Shown here: positions 10,311-20,525 of the stretch, piece by piece
How the letters are laid out: each line of letters begins with the position of its first letter
Position numbering within the stretch: the first letter of the stretch is position 1
Position numbers and translations under genes: made by a program
Assembly (NCBI GenBank): GCA_018902385.1
Contig: JABSSW010000002.1
Coordinates: 868,001 to 932,000 of the forward strand
Origin: Physcia stellaris
Taxonomy: Eukaryota; Ascomycota; Lecanoromycetes; Caliciales; Physciaceae
Direction of reading: 5' to 3'
DNA: 64,000 nt
Notes under the pieces: generated by a model
Told to the model about the DNA's origin: nothing
What the model saw: the letters and a program-made list of their open reading frames with translations, nothing else
Database searches by the model: none

Positions 10311-11368
10311 ATGAAAATTCGAGCGCTGACGTTCTCTTCAACATTGACTGCATTGCTATTGTTGCATAATATACAGTCCACATGTGCTCAAATATGCTAT
10401 GATACGGACGGAAGCGTCATAATTGGCGATCTCGCATGCGATCCGCATCTTAAGAATTCTTTCTGCTGCGGACCCTCGTGGACATGCATGGGTCCAGGGA
10501 TATGCTCAAGAGAGAACACAACCGAAGCAACTACCAGCGGTGGCTCTCCTCTACAACGAGCGTCTTGCACGGACCCAACCTGGGCCAGCGACGCGTGTCC
10601 CAATTTCTGTCTCAAGGACAAAAACAGTACGTCGACCTCACTGACCTTTCATGTGAATGGGCCATCCCTGTACGCTGACCAACCCAATCCTTCCTAGGCA
10701 AAGGAGACCGGTATCGAGGGTTGAAAGATCTTGATGGGAATCATAAGACATTTTGTTGCGTGGTGAGCGCCTGTTGCAATGACTGTTTGGCCGACAATGG
10801 GACCGTTCTCACGACCAAGCCGGGAATGGTCACCCTTGATCAAGAAGCGAGACCCTTCACAACCATCGGGTTACTTGGACCTGCGGGAGCGAGTATTTCT
10901 CCAGATCCAGTACGAACAGTCACTGCCAGCCTGACAGCTACGTCTACGATCGTCTCGACCGAACCAGCAACCGCGGCTAGTGATTCTCCAGCCGCAAATT
11001 CCTCAAAACGCTCCTCTACCATTGGCATTCCAGTTGGTGTCATTGGCGGTGTTGTCATCCTTGTGCTGGCCGGTCTTCTTGTTGTGTGGCGAAGACGCCG
11101 TCGCAGCGGAGACACCAGCGAGCACAATGAGCCTGAACTGAAGCTGCAACCGCTGAGAGTCAATGAGACCCTCGAGCCACGAAGCCAAACAGCAGAGCTT
11201 TCTGAAATGGGCTTTCCGCCAGGCGAGCTGTACAATCGAAATCTTCATATGGATCCAGAGATGCTGGCCGAAGAATCTACACCTACATCGCCAACATCAC
11301 GTCTAGAGTTATCGGCTGGTGTCAATATCGTACCCGAGCTAGCTCAGGCTAGCCATAAAGACGTCTGA
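10311..11368 (+). CDS. Cysteine-rich single-pass surface protein
   Basis: A two-exon gene: exon 1 10311-10626, intron 10627-10697 (GTACGT..TAG, with a GCTGAC branch site about 22 bases before the end), exon 2 10698-11368, giving 328 residues. The start at 10311 gives a clean signal peptide (MKIRALTF.. to about residue 27); in-frame ATGs at 10266 and 10299 would lengthen the N-terminus by 15 or 4 residues. The outer part is rich in cysteines (FCCGPSWTCMGPGIC, CPNFC, FCCVVSACCNDC). It is followed by an S/T-rich stalk, one membrane helix at about residues 212-234 ending in WRRRRR, and a polar tail of about 90 residues. This layout is common among fungal wall-sensing or surface proteins, but no named domain is evident. 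The function is unknown. Confidence 0.72.
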
Positions 11369-11806
11369 ACAATCGAACAGAGGTGTTCGTCCCAAAAGCA
11401 CAATGGATTGGGAAAGAGCCTGAATTCTGGCTCTGTACGATTTTCAGAACCGGGACCTATCATTATTCGCCATTGGTGGACCCGCAACGCGTGGTGCCCG
11501 TCTCGTTTGCCTGAGCGCTCGTTCCGAGGCATCTTTTGAGTCATCTGCAGGGAGGAAGCACGAAGATGCCAAAAGGGCCAATCCAGGCTCGCTATATAAT
11601 CGGTCTTCTGGTTTTGATATTAGGCCTTCTGATTTTCTGCAGATTCGGCACACATAGCATACCACAATTAATCAAAGACCCCTGTGCACCTATTCCATTC
11701 TACCAATTCGGGTCTCGATTTCGGCCGCCTGCCAATACGTTAAACATCCTTTTTTCTGCATCTCTCCCCTGCATCCAGCCTGGGACCATTTTCACGATGC
11801 TTCCGT
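11369..11806. other. Intergenic spacer
   Basis: No gene was recognised between the surface-protein gene and the first MITE-like copy. Short open frames here overlap on both strands without family resemblance. Confidence 0.4.
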
Positions 11807-12035
11807 ATCCCATGGTCTGGTAATAAGTGGTGCTTATTCTTAGGATCCACCAACAGATCTACGGTTACCCGGCTTCGGGCGAAATCAGAAGATGATGTTG
11901 TCTTCATGTCACTTTCATATCGTCTTCAGTTCGTCTTCACATGCATTGTGCCAAACACGGGTAAGCCTGTTATCATTTTGAGTGTATTGATGGCAATGCA
12001 TTGGAGGCAAGATAGCACCACACCAGACCATGGGG
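11807..12035. mobile_element. MITE-like element, copy 1
   Basis: About 229 bp with inverted ends: the left end has CCCATGGTCTGGT and the right end its complement, ACCAGACCATGGG, each followed inward by a TGGTGCTA-like segment. It is one of three related copies in 4 kb. The interior carries CCAAACACGGGTAAG and repeated GTCTTCA words. It has no coding capacity. The target duplication is not clear. It is probably a non-autonomous DNA transposon. Confidence 0.75.
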
Positions 12036-13205
12036 TGGTGTTCGGCGATTTTCAAGAAATATCATTATTATTCTCGGATTTTTGATGAGACACTCTGGAC
12101 GTTGATCTGCTGGACTGGGTGGATTGCGCGAAATACAAACGCATTCCTTGTCTAATTATGAGAGAAAACGACTGGGCCTGGCCCTATTGGGACAAGACCG
12201 CCATGAAACGGAACGGCCAAGTGCGGAGTAGAACTAAGGTGATGTCATCTGCTCTGCGTCTGCGATGATCCTCCAATACATTGAGGCCAAAAGCGGTGTA
12301 GCCTCTTTTTTGTTTCTTGAAGTACGATCGCGACGACACACTTTCCCAGGCTTCAATGATGCAAAAAGTTCGTGACTCTATTGGGAAAAAAGCACCTCCA
12401 TCCTTTCTGGTGGGAAACTTGAGAGCAGTCTTTGCTAGTTACCGTATAATGATCTTCGGCAATCTCCTTGAAGGCGATCATGGAATTGAGGGCCTGCTCT
12501 TACACGAGGGTTTCAGAAGCTTGTCAAGTTGTACCTTCCCTTGATGCAAACGTCCGATAGGTTACTCTCTGGGGCAACGGTTTGGGGAGTGGGGGAGGGG
12601 CAGCCTGCAACCTTACACGAAAGCCTCGTGATTGGCGAATAATTGGAACGGATCTATCTATTCCTGGATGTCCTTCTAGAGCCTTTTCAATCAGATTGCT
12701 TTCCATAATGTCGGGACGGCACGTGTAACCTTAAAGATAGGCTCAAAATGGACGCACGACATCACTCTGCGTCTGAGTTTCACCCGAAGCATGACATGCA
12801 ATACGCCCGCATGAGGAGCCATTCCAAATAGCAATGCTTACCGCACGTATCAGATCACCAAAGAATGAAAGACCTCTTCCACGGCTGTTCGCGCGTTGTA
12901 GCGCACCATCAAGCGGGAAACCTTGATCATTTGATGGCCCTCCTCGCTGAACCTCGTTCATGACTCTGTTGATATCAGTATCAACAGCCCATACCGGGTT
13001 ACAATGCGGCGCTCCACATAAGAACTTCGCCCCCACCAGCCCCCAAGTGACCACAATCAGCGACCGAGATAGGTGGGGTAAATCCCCGTGAACCCGACAA
13101 GGGATGCATCCTCTGCATTCGTGAGGCAACAACAGGATCTCAAGATTCAGTGATAAGAAAGCCTTTGTAGGCGAATTGGGGAGTAATATCTTGGTCATTC
13201 GCAAC
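12036..13205. other. Intergenic region, no gene recognised
   Basis: A stretch of 1.2 kb between a MITE-like copy and the receptor gene. A 176-residue minus-strand frame (12743-13273) overlaps the receptor's first exon and resembles no family, so I treat it as fortuitous. No RNA gene or repeat was seen. Confidence 0.4.
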
Positions 13206-14762
13206 ATGGCTGTACCGAGTTCTGCGCCCGATGAGGATCGAGGATACATTCTTTGTATCATTATGGCGTTCACATTGGCTCTGGCCTTGGCTTTACTCTG
13301 CTGTAGGTTCTACGTTCGCATCAAAGTCACAAAGAACCCAGGCTGGGACGACGTCTTCATCATCTTAGCCATGGTAAGACACAATCCGACATGTATTCAC
13401 TGGGCGCAGCTCCCAGCTAATGGAAACGCAAGATGATCGCCAACGTCGCAGTAGGAATGGCAAGCGCCGCAGTCTATCATGGCCTAGGAAAACACATCTA
13501 TAGCCTATCGCCAGAGGATATCCACCAAGCCATCAAATGGAGCTTGATCCAATCCCTGCCCCTGGGTCTAGCGGCCATGTGCACCAAAATCTCCATCTTC
13601 ATCTTCCTGCGTCGGATTTTCCTGACCACGCAGACGAAGTGGACGTGGACGTGGACCTTGCACTTCATCAATGGCGTCAATATCGTGGCGAATCTGGCGT
13701 CTGCTACCACGGAGTTGGCGCAATGCACTCCTGTCGCGAAGCTCTGGGATCCGACTGTACCTGGGACTTGCTGGACGCCCAGGACTCAAGCAGCGATTGG
13801 GATTTTCCAAGGAGGTACGTCCCCGCCAAATTAGAAAAATCCACGAAAGCAGTGCCCGCCTAACGCAAAGGTCCAGCGACATCCATCTTTTGCGATTTCG
13901 CCTTTTCGTTGATCCCGATCGTCTTCTTGTGGAACGTGCACATCAACTCCAAGATCAAGTTCGGGATCTGCTCGCTTATGGGATTGGGCTTCTTGTCAGC
14001 AGTTCCTCTCCCTGACTGGTTTCTTGGGGCATCAAGCTTACTTTATTCTGGGCGTTAGTACGGCGGTGTGTGCCACTGTGAGAACCGTCATCGCGAACAC
14101 GGAGTCCTTCGAGGACTTTACCTGTAAGCATTGCCTAGGGCGTGTGTAAACGTGCCCTACTCACTCATATATTCATTAGACGACGACTTGACCTGGAACA
14201 TCTGGATCTAGTAAGCCCCCCCCCCTCCCACTCGCCTCTGTCAAAATTGAGTGCGGATTTCAACCCACATGATCACATTTATCCACCGCCAACCGAATAA
14301 ACCAACGATAGCCCGACTTGGGAAATCCGGCAAGTGTAGAGACTCATTCATATCAGTTTATGTTCTGAATTCCAAAGACGGGTAACCTTGATCTTACAAG
14401 TGGTTTCTATTTTCTATCCGCACTCAATTCTGTCCGGGGCGAGTGCCCCTTCAGAATCAATCCCCTCTTCATCCACTCAAGCCAACCGTCCTCTTCATCT
14501 AACCAAAAAAAAAAGCCTAGAAACCCTTCTCGGCATAGTAGCAGCCTGCCTCCCAACCATCCGCCCGCTCCTAAAAACGCAGTTCATCAAAAGCTACCTG
14601 AGCAAATACGCCTCGACTGGACTGCCCAAACGGAGACCCGCTGGTGGGAGGGGAAGCGAGCGTCAGGACCCGCTTGGGTATCGATTGTCGAGCAATCGGA
14701 GGAACGCGCCGCAGCGTCCGGGGTTCGCGAGCAGTGAGACCGAGATGACGGTTTTAGTCTAA
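13206..14762 (+). CDS. PTH11-like rhodopsin-fold membrane protein
   Basis: I place six exons: 13206-13373, 13433-13814, 13877-13994, 14059-14123, 14180-14210 and 14516-14762, giving 336 residues. All five introns have GT..AG ends; those of 59-64 bp carry GCTAAT, CCTAAC or CTGAC branch-like sites. The third uses a less usual GTCAGC donor. The product is a seven-helix protein of the fungal rhodopsin-fold family that includes PTH11-like putative receptors. It has an outer N-terminus, then CCRFYVRIKV and the diagnostic NPGWDDVFIILAM, a PVAKLWDP..GTCW loop, FCDFAFSLIPIVFLWNVHI, DLTWNIWIY and ACLPTIRPL in the last helix, followed by a basic and acidic tail of about 55 residues. Such proteins sit in the plasma membrane and are thought to sense external cues; the ligand is unknown. 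Intron 5 (14211-14515) is about five times longer than the others because it contains a palindromic insertion. Confidence 0.82.
14229..14445. mobile_element. MITE-like insertion in intron 5 of receptor gene
   Basis: Inverted repeats of 30 bp at 14229-14258 and 14416-14445 match except for a few bases (outer ends CACTCGCC and GGCGAGTG; inner ends GTGCGGAT and ATCCGCAC). They frame about 157 bp with no coding potential. It belongs to a different family from the three copies at 11807, 14795 and 15378. The flanks are C-rich and no sure target duplication is visible. The host intron keeps both splice sites. Confidence 0.7.
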
Positions 14763-14794
14763 GGCAGCAAACACAATCAGCAGCGTTTTTGTTA

Positions 14795-14991
14795 TGTCAT
14801 GGTCTGGTAGCAAGTGGTGCTAATGTACCGAGAGATGCACGATTACCCGACTTGGGACGAAGGCAGAAGCTGAGGATTCTTTCATGTCGTCTTCATATCC
14901 CTTGTGCCAAACACGGGTACGCGTCTTGTCATTTCGGATGTATTGGTGGCGATGCTTGGGGGAGGGATAGCACCACACCAGACCATGGGAT
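14795..14991. mobile_element. MITE-like element, copy 2
   Basis: About 197 bp, starting TGTCATGGTCTGG and ending CCAGACCATGGGAT. It lies about 30 bp beyond the stop codon of the receptor gene and may supply part of its 3' end. It is related throughout to the copies at 11807 and 15378. Confidence 0.75.
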
Positions 14992-15377
14992 AGTGTCTTG
15001 GTGTACTTTGATGCTTGGGGCTGTAGGTGTATTATCAGTTGGGGTACCAGCTTTCCGAAGAAATGAATACATATCTCGAATCAGGTAGTCTTTTCGCATA
15101 CCTTGTTACAGACACAGTCGGTGCTAGGTATGAGTAAGAGAAGGGAATTCCTACTCTAAGTGTTGTGTTTGGGCAGGGGCGAATGAGATAGCTAGTGAAA
15201 TTTCGAGGCTTCATATTGGGACTTTTTGATGGGTAGTCTTTACAGGATACGTAGCTACAACGTTTGATACTTTGAAGAACCGGGAGAATCAAGAGAGCAA
15301 ACCATTAAGAGCAGCAGTGATAGTTCTGGGAAGCACTGGCTTCCCTCCTTCGAGCCTACTAATTCAGCGCCGGGAGT

Positions 15378-15585
15378 ATCCCACGGTCTGGTAAATAGTG
15401 GTGCTAATTCTTAGGATACATCGCCAGATCTACGACTACCCGGCTTGGGACGGAATCAGAAGATGATGTTGTCTTCATGTCGTCTTCATATGCTTTGTGC
15501 CAAACACGGGTAAGCGTGTTATCATATTGAGTGTATCGATGGCGAGGCATGGAAGGCAAGGTAGCACCACACCAGACCATGGGAT
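15378..15585. mobile_element. MITE-like element, copy 3
   Basis: About 208 bp, starting ATCCCACGGTCTGG and ending CCAGACCATGGGAT. It is closer to copy 1 than to copy 2 in its interior (shared TTCTTAGGAT, ACCCGGCTT and GAAGATGATGTTGTCTTC words). Confidence 0.75.
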
Positions 15586-15978
15586 CGATTGTGAAACATA
15601 TGACATTAGGAAATGTGGGGGACGGTTGGGAAAGGGAGGGGGGGAATTAGCCAAGTCATGGGGTGGCAGACACGTGGTCGCCGTGCTTGGTCCTTGCATT
15701 TAGGAACAACGAGATAAAATCGAAGCAGGGAGTCACAGGGATACGTTAGTCAGCACAACGCCGACGATATTGAGCTTGTGCCCACCAACATCGCTGACAA
15801 AAGCCAGTGTCATTCTCCTCATACTGATCTCTCATTCAAGGCCATGAACCATTCATCGGGTCCGCTTGTCGAGTTCAAAGGCCATGCGACAGATCGTGGA
15901 CTAAAGCCTTGAAAGTTCCCGCAGGCTCCCTTTCACCTAAGCTACGAGCTCGGATCCTTAAATAAAGGCATTAAACTC
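15586..15978. other. Intergenic spacer
   Basis: No gene or further repeat was recognised between MITE-like copy 3 and the F-box remnant. Confidence 0.4.
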
Positions 15979-16167
15979 CTAGAGCCGCTCGTCATGCAGC
16001 AATGTCAGATCGAGCATGATTTGTTCCCTACAAGCGGGACCCAGAGCAACTCTTTCCCACGCTCTACACACGTCCGCCGCGTTGACGCGATCCACCCATG
16101 GCAGATAGAGGAGGATGTGTTCCAGAAGCTTTGGGTCGGCGAAGACGAGGGCGCTTGAGGCGGGCAT
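15979..16167 (-). pseudogene. Short F-box protein or truncated remnant
   Basis: A 62-residue minus-strand frame from an ATG consists of little more than one F-box: LLEHILLYLPWVDRVNAADVCRAWERVA, with the usual leucine-proline core and the CRxW end. F-box proteins link substrates to the SCF ubiquitin ligase through Skp1. A normal member would carry a further 200 or more residues of substrate-binding sequence. Here the frame stops soon after the box, and I find no intron that would extend it. It may be a true mini-protein of the kind found in fungal genomes, or the surviving 5' end of a broken gene; I lean to the latter. Confidence 0.5.
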
Positions 16168-17320
16168 TGTATTGTCACTTTGTCTCTGGGACTGTTGATT
16201 GGGTTTTTGGGTAGAGGGTTGTTGAGTGGGAGAGATGGCTGTATGGTTTTATATTAAGGGCGCTTGATGGTGGAGCAAACATGGTCGAGAGACGCCAGCG
16301 CAGATAAAGGCGGCTCCAAGTGGGGACAAACATCGGTGTCTGAGTTGGTGGATTTGTGGTAAGATGGACGAGTGACAAGGTCGTCAAGATGAGCTGTCGT
16401 GGATTGTATTACATGCTCAGGTAGGTCCGTCATCTGCGACTGTTTTAGCGTATTTGGATATTTTTTTAGCATATACCTACTTCTTCTGATGATTTGAGGG
16501 ACACTCCAGATTCCACAGGAAGCTTCTCAGATACTCTTTACCTTACCGTTTGATTTTCCAACGAAAGTATGACATGAATTAGTCAGATAGTCATTGCGCT
16601 TAGTTGATTAAGAGGTGAGGACTGTGGTTCGTTGATGCGTAGATTATCATCCAGTCGTAAGATCTATGTCTTGTTTTCACAACCGTCATACCTATATAGT
16701 TTGCAGCCGACGAGACCTGTTCACAATTTTGTGGATTTGGTTCGAATGGTTCTCGTTTTCTGCCGATTTCGTTCCGCATCTTGCACATCGTTTCGGTCAT
16801 TGGTATTGGATCTTCATCGTTCGAAATTTCCGAAAAAGCCTCCTCAATCTGGTCGAATTACGTGGCACTGGATGAGTATCGCCATGGCAATACACTTATA
16901 CGCAACGATGAAGGACGGTCGACGACTCGTAGGTATGGCCAGTAACTCATCCACATGATCAATGATGTCATGCTGATTTATCACGAACCTTTGGTTCATC
17001 AATGTTGCAGGAACTCTGGAATATATTTCAGGGCAAGCTGGTAATTGAGGTCTCATTATTGTCCGTAAAGGAGTCGTCGTGAGAGCCCTCGTGTGGCCAT
17101 ACCATGAAGCTGGAGTGGAATTTTCAGACAAGTGAAGGTTGTTTTTCCCTAGAAGAGCCCGCCAAGCCCGCCAAGCCCTCCAGCTTACTAATCGCAAGCT
17201 CCACCTCCAAGTACTCCGTACTCTTCAGAATCATCGGCGTCTCTATCGTAAAGCCCACTCATAGCGGTACCAGGCGATAAGTATCACCATACCTCACCCT
17301 CTCGATCTCACTCGGTCGCA
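16168..17320. other. Intergenic region, no gene recognised
   Basis: Several overlapping frames of about 100 residues occur on both strands, none with family resemblance. A minor direct repeat (GCCCGCCAA, twice) lies near 17158-17176. The last part is the promoter region of the Atg33 gene. Confidence 0.4.
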
Positions 17321-17952
17321 ATGTCGCGCCCTACAATCACCGTGTCCAAATTCGTGGGCACCATCGGTCTCGGCCTCTTGACAGTGAGTGAGCCCTTGAT
17401 GCGCCGTCCTGCTCTTCCTTGGCCATCCAACGATTACCCAGACAGGTCACTGCATCCGCAATGGAAGAGCTAACGATTCTTATCTTCATTATCCAGGGCG
17501 TCTCCTACACCCTCTCAACAGCAACAGTCCCACCGCTCCTAGCCCTCCCCTCCGCCCCACCAGCCCACGCCACCTTCCTCCAACTCCGCACCTTGACATC
17601 GCGGCATCAAGTCCTCCTCTCCACGCTCTCTACATCTTCCCTTATACTAGCCTACGTGCTGTCGCCGCCGCGAGGCAAGCATCCCTACCTCCTCTGGGCC
17701 TCCCTCGTTACCGCGCTAGGATTTGGTAGCGAGATCTGGGGGTATGTCACGAAATCGATGAAGCGGAAAGATAATGCTAGTGATGATGGGCTTGAAGGGA
17801 TGGAGGAGTGGGAAGTTGAGGATGGGGGGATTAATGGGGAGGCGTTAAGGGAGGGGATGGAGAAGTGGAGGGGGAAGATGGGCGTTAAGGCTGGGGTGTG
17901 GGGGCTCGCTTGGGGGGTTTCGATGATTGGGCTCTGGGGAGATAGGTTTTAG
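17321..17952 (+). CDS. ATG33: Autophagy-related protein 33 (mitophagy)
   Basis: Two exons: 17321-17383 (MSRPTITVSKFVGTIGLGLLT), intron 17384-17496 (GTGAGT..CAG, with GCTAAC at about 17469), and exon 2 17497-17952, beginning GVSYTLSTATVP; 172 residues. The short first exon is missed by plain frame calling. The N-terminal pattern KFVGTI.LGLLTGVSYTLST with a following hydrophobic stretch is typical of fungal Atg33. Four hydrophobic segments are visible (about residues 10-35, 63-78, 87-105 and 150-168), as in yeast Atg33, a mitochondrial outer-membrane protein required for mitophagy, mainly in stationary phase. The acidic insert at about residues 117-145 is poorly conserved in the family. The gene stands alone; regulation cannot be read from the sequence. 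Confidence 0.85.
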
Positions 17953-18102
17953 AAATACCGATAACGGGGTGCGGAGATTGATGGAGGGGGTGCTAGAGGC
18001 TCTGGTTCACAAGGCGGAGCAGGAGAGACAGAGGGACGATCTGGGCGTAGGGCTTAGGGCTAGCGGTGGAAGCTGGTTGTGTAGATCTGCAATCACGACT
18101 CC

Positions 18103-19584
18103 ATGATGTTAAGTAATTTTCTCAACTCCTTTCATTCGAAATACAGCGCTACTCAGCCTCCTTTTGGCGGTTCTCTTTGGGCTTGCTTCCAAGCCATTCC
18201 CTCTTCCATTCGAGACACAGTAGGCGATGAACATTCCATCGCAATGCGTATCATGTCAAATCAGAGCGACACTGACTTCTGTATTGCAGAAGCTTACAAG
18301 TGTCTTGACATTGCCGACACTAGTATCTCTGATGGAGACGTCGTCGTAGCCTTCTACAAGGCTTACTCCATTCAACGCGATTTACCGGGAGGCGACATTT
18401 CGAAATCTGTCAACGCGCTGGAGTCCATCGCAGGCCATCGAGGATCGCAATGGCTCGCGTTTACTCGAATTATCTTGCCCCATCTCACCGAGGCAAACGT
18501 CAGTATCCTAGGATCGAGGCGCATTTCAGCTCCCAAATTTCAATTCTTGGTAGATGCTAACAAGGAGCAATCGTATGATGTACCTATAGTACATGAAACC
18601 AAGGATCAAAAGACTGCTTTTTCACATGAGCCTTTCATCTTTCGGGCGGCCGCCGATCATGTACCACCCAGAGCGCCTACACTGTCAGCAGAACCTACAT
18701 GGGTGAATAGACCTGTATCGCCGGGAGACTGGCCTGCTTTTGACTCGGATACTGGCATAGATTGGGCTGTTTCCGAAACCGCCTCCAATTACTCTGAGGG
18801 TCTGTCATCAGGTGCATTTTCGAGCGACGGTGCTTCGATCCTATCCAGGATATCAGAAAGTGCGGGTGGAAAGTTCTGGAACGGACAGTACTGGTGCTGT
18901 GCGGTCTGTAATGAGGAACTTGACAAGGAGGGAAAATGCTTTGATGACCATACGACCAATCCGTGCGGATACTGTGGTAAAGATTTTGAGATCAAGGACT
19001 GCTCAAAATACTGCATTGAATGCCATCTTGAACTTCCAGAGCCATGCCCACTCTGCAGTGCAGGTGAGGGAGACGAGGCGGCCATGGAGATGATATGGGA
19101 TGACACGGACGGAATTTGGCGATGTACGACTTGTATGTGGGAGGTCGAAGCTAATAGCGAGAACGACGGACACTGCCAGTGCACTGTGAACCTAGAAGTA
19201 CTACCTTCTCTCGTAATCTTCCCACACACTTGCTGAGCTAAAATCACATAGGACATTATGTCCTATGGGGATAACGAGAAAGCTGCAGATAGACATATCA
19301 CAGCAACCAAGCCCCTGACTGCAACGACTCCTGTCCGCCGTATCGAGCTACTCTACTATCACGAGTACGAGCCCGCTGACTCGGATAGCTCCGGCGAAGA
19401 GTCCGATGACGAGCCTCACAGTGAGGATGAGTGGTTCATTAACGACGAACCTCCGGAGTTTGACGTTGCGCCTGCGGATAGAACACCAGAAATCAGTGCA
19501 GCTACCAATGGACCCAAGGATGACAGTATCATTATGGGTGGTGAGGTTCCGTCCACAGGGGCCGATGCATTGCAAGCATCCTAA
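18103..19584 (+). CDS. Uncharacterised protein with CxxC zinc-ribbon region and acidic tail
   Basis: I propose two exons: 18103-19197 and 19252-19584, joined over a 54-bp intron (GTACTA..GCTAAAA..TAG), giving 475 residues. Without splicing the first frame ends at 19236. The donor is a choice between 19198 and 19213; both keep the frame. Translation might instead begin at 18253 (MSNQSDTDF..), since the first 50 residues look less structured. An N-terminal segment (DGDVVVAFYKAYSIQRDLPG..ALESIAGHRGS..W) has the feel of a helical unit found in fungal ubiquitin-related proteins, but this is only a resemblance. Residues about 264-325 carry paired cysteines (CCAVC, CGYC, CIEC, CPLC) as in stacked zinc ribbons, and a further CTTC lies near 345. 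Exon 2 encodes an acidic, S/E/D-rich tail. The function is unknown. Confidence 0.62.
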
Positions 19585-20525
19585 CAATGTCCTAATACAC
19601 ATGTATCAGTAAGGCGTAAGGTGTTCACAAAGTCATCACTGTCATCACTCTAGATTGCGGAGATGGTCGAAGTTTATTCTCGACTCAGAAACTGTTTAAT
19701 TTGTGTGTTGTTTTTTTCTGACCACCCTCGAGTCAACACCATCTTTAGCAATTGCCTGAAGGTTCCTCTATGAGGATATAACGAGGAAGACTTCGACTCT
19801 GTCATATTGTCGATACTGAGTCGGATATCTAGGTTCTGTTGAGGAATAAAAAGCCGAAATTGATTCGTCGAGATCTTCGCTGGTTTCTGAACGCTTGAAC
19901 TAACAAAACTACAGAAGGAGAAACCACGAAGATCTCTGTTAACATGGTGCTACATACCATGCCGCGGCTTAAAGAGCAATGAAAAAACGCTCGCTCATAA
20001 TCAAGGTAGAATATCAATTATAGTTCCTGTCCTGTCTACCTTGCTACTCTCCGCCCGGATCGAGGAAACACGATCAAAATACCGCTGAAATCGTGAGGGT
20101 TGTTGGCTTTTACAAAGATGCAATTGTTACACTATCTAGCACGATGTAAGAATCACAATTGAAACGCACGCAGATTCGTATCGCTAGTCACCAGCTGATC
20201 CTATTCACGAGAGAGTTGTATGTATGTCTTTGTGATTGCGAGTAAAGAGAAAACGCAATGCCACAAAAGCTTTGTTGAAAAGTATTGAAAGACTCGAAAG
20301 AACCGATGAAAGGCGTCTGACACAAAGAGTTCATACGGTAAACTTATGGTTCACACTTCACCTATCATGCCACCTTAAAACCATCTCGATCTACTTACCA
20401 TCGGATTCCTTCACCATCATCATCAGAATCCTACCTCCAGTCAGCATCACGCAGAATCCAAAACAATTGCACTTACCGCTACCCAAAAAGAAAGCCAGCT
20501 GCAAGGACCCCCAATTTGGATCCCG
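19585..20525. other. Intergenic region, no gene recognised
   Basis: Nothing is supported between the zinc-ribbon gene and the F-box-like gene. The 20236-20703 frame overlaps the start of the next gene and looks fortuitous. Confidence 0.4.

Noticed and set aside
12743-13273. 176-residue minus-strand frame
   Set aside because: It overlaps the first exon of the receptor gene on the other strand, has no family resemblance and contains no plausible domain.
14795-15585. Paired MITE copies as ends of one larger transposon
   Set aside because: Each copy has its own complete pair of inverted ends, and nothing transposase-like lies between them.
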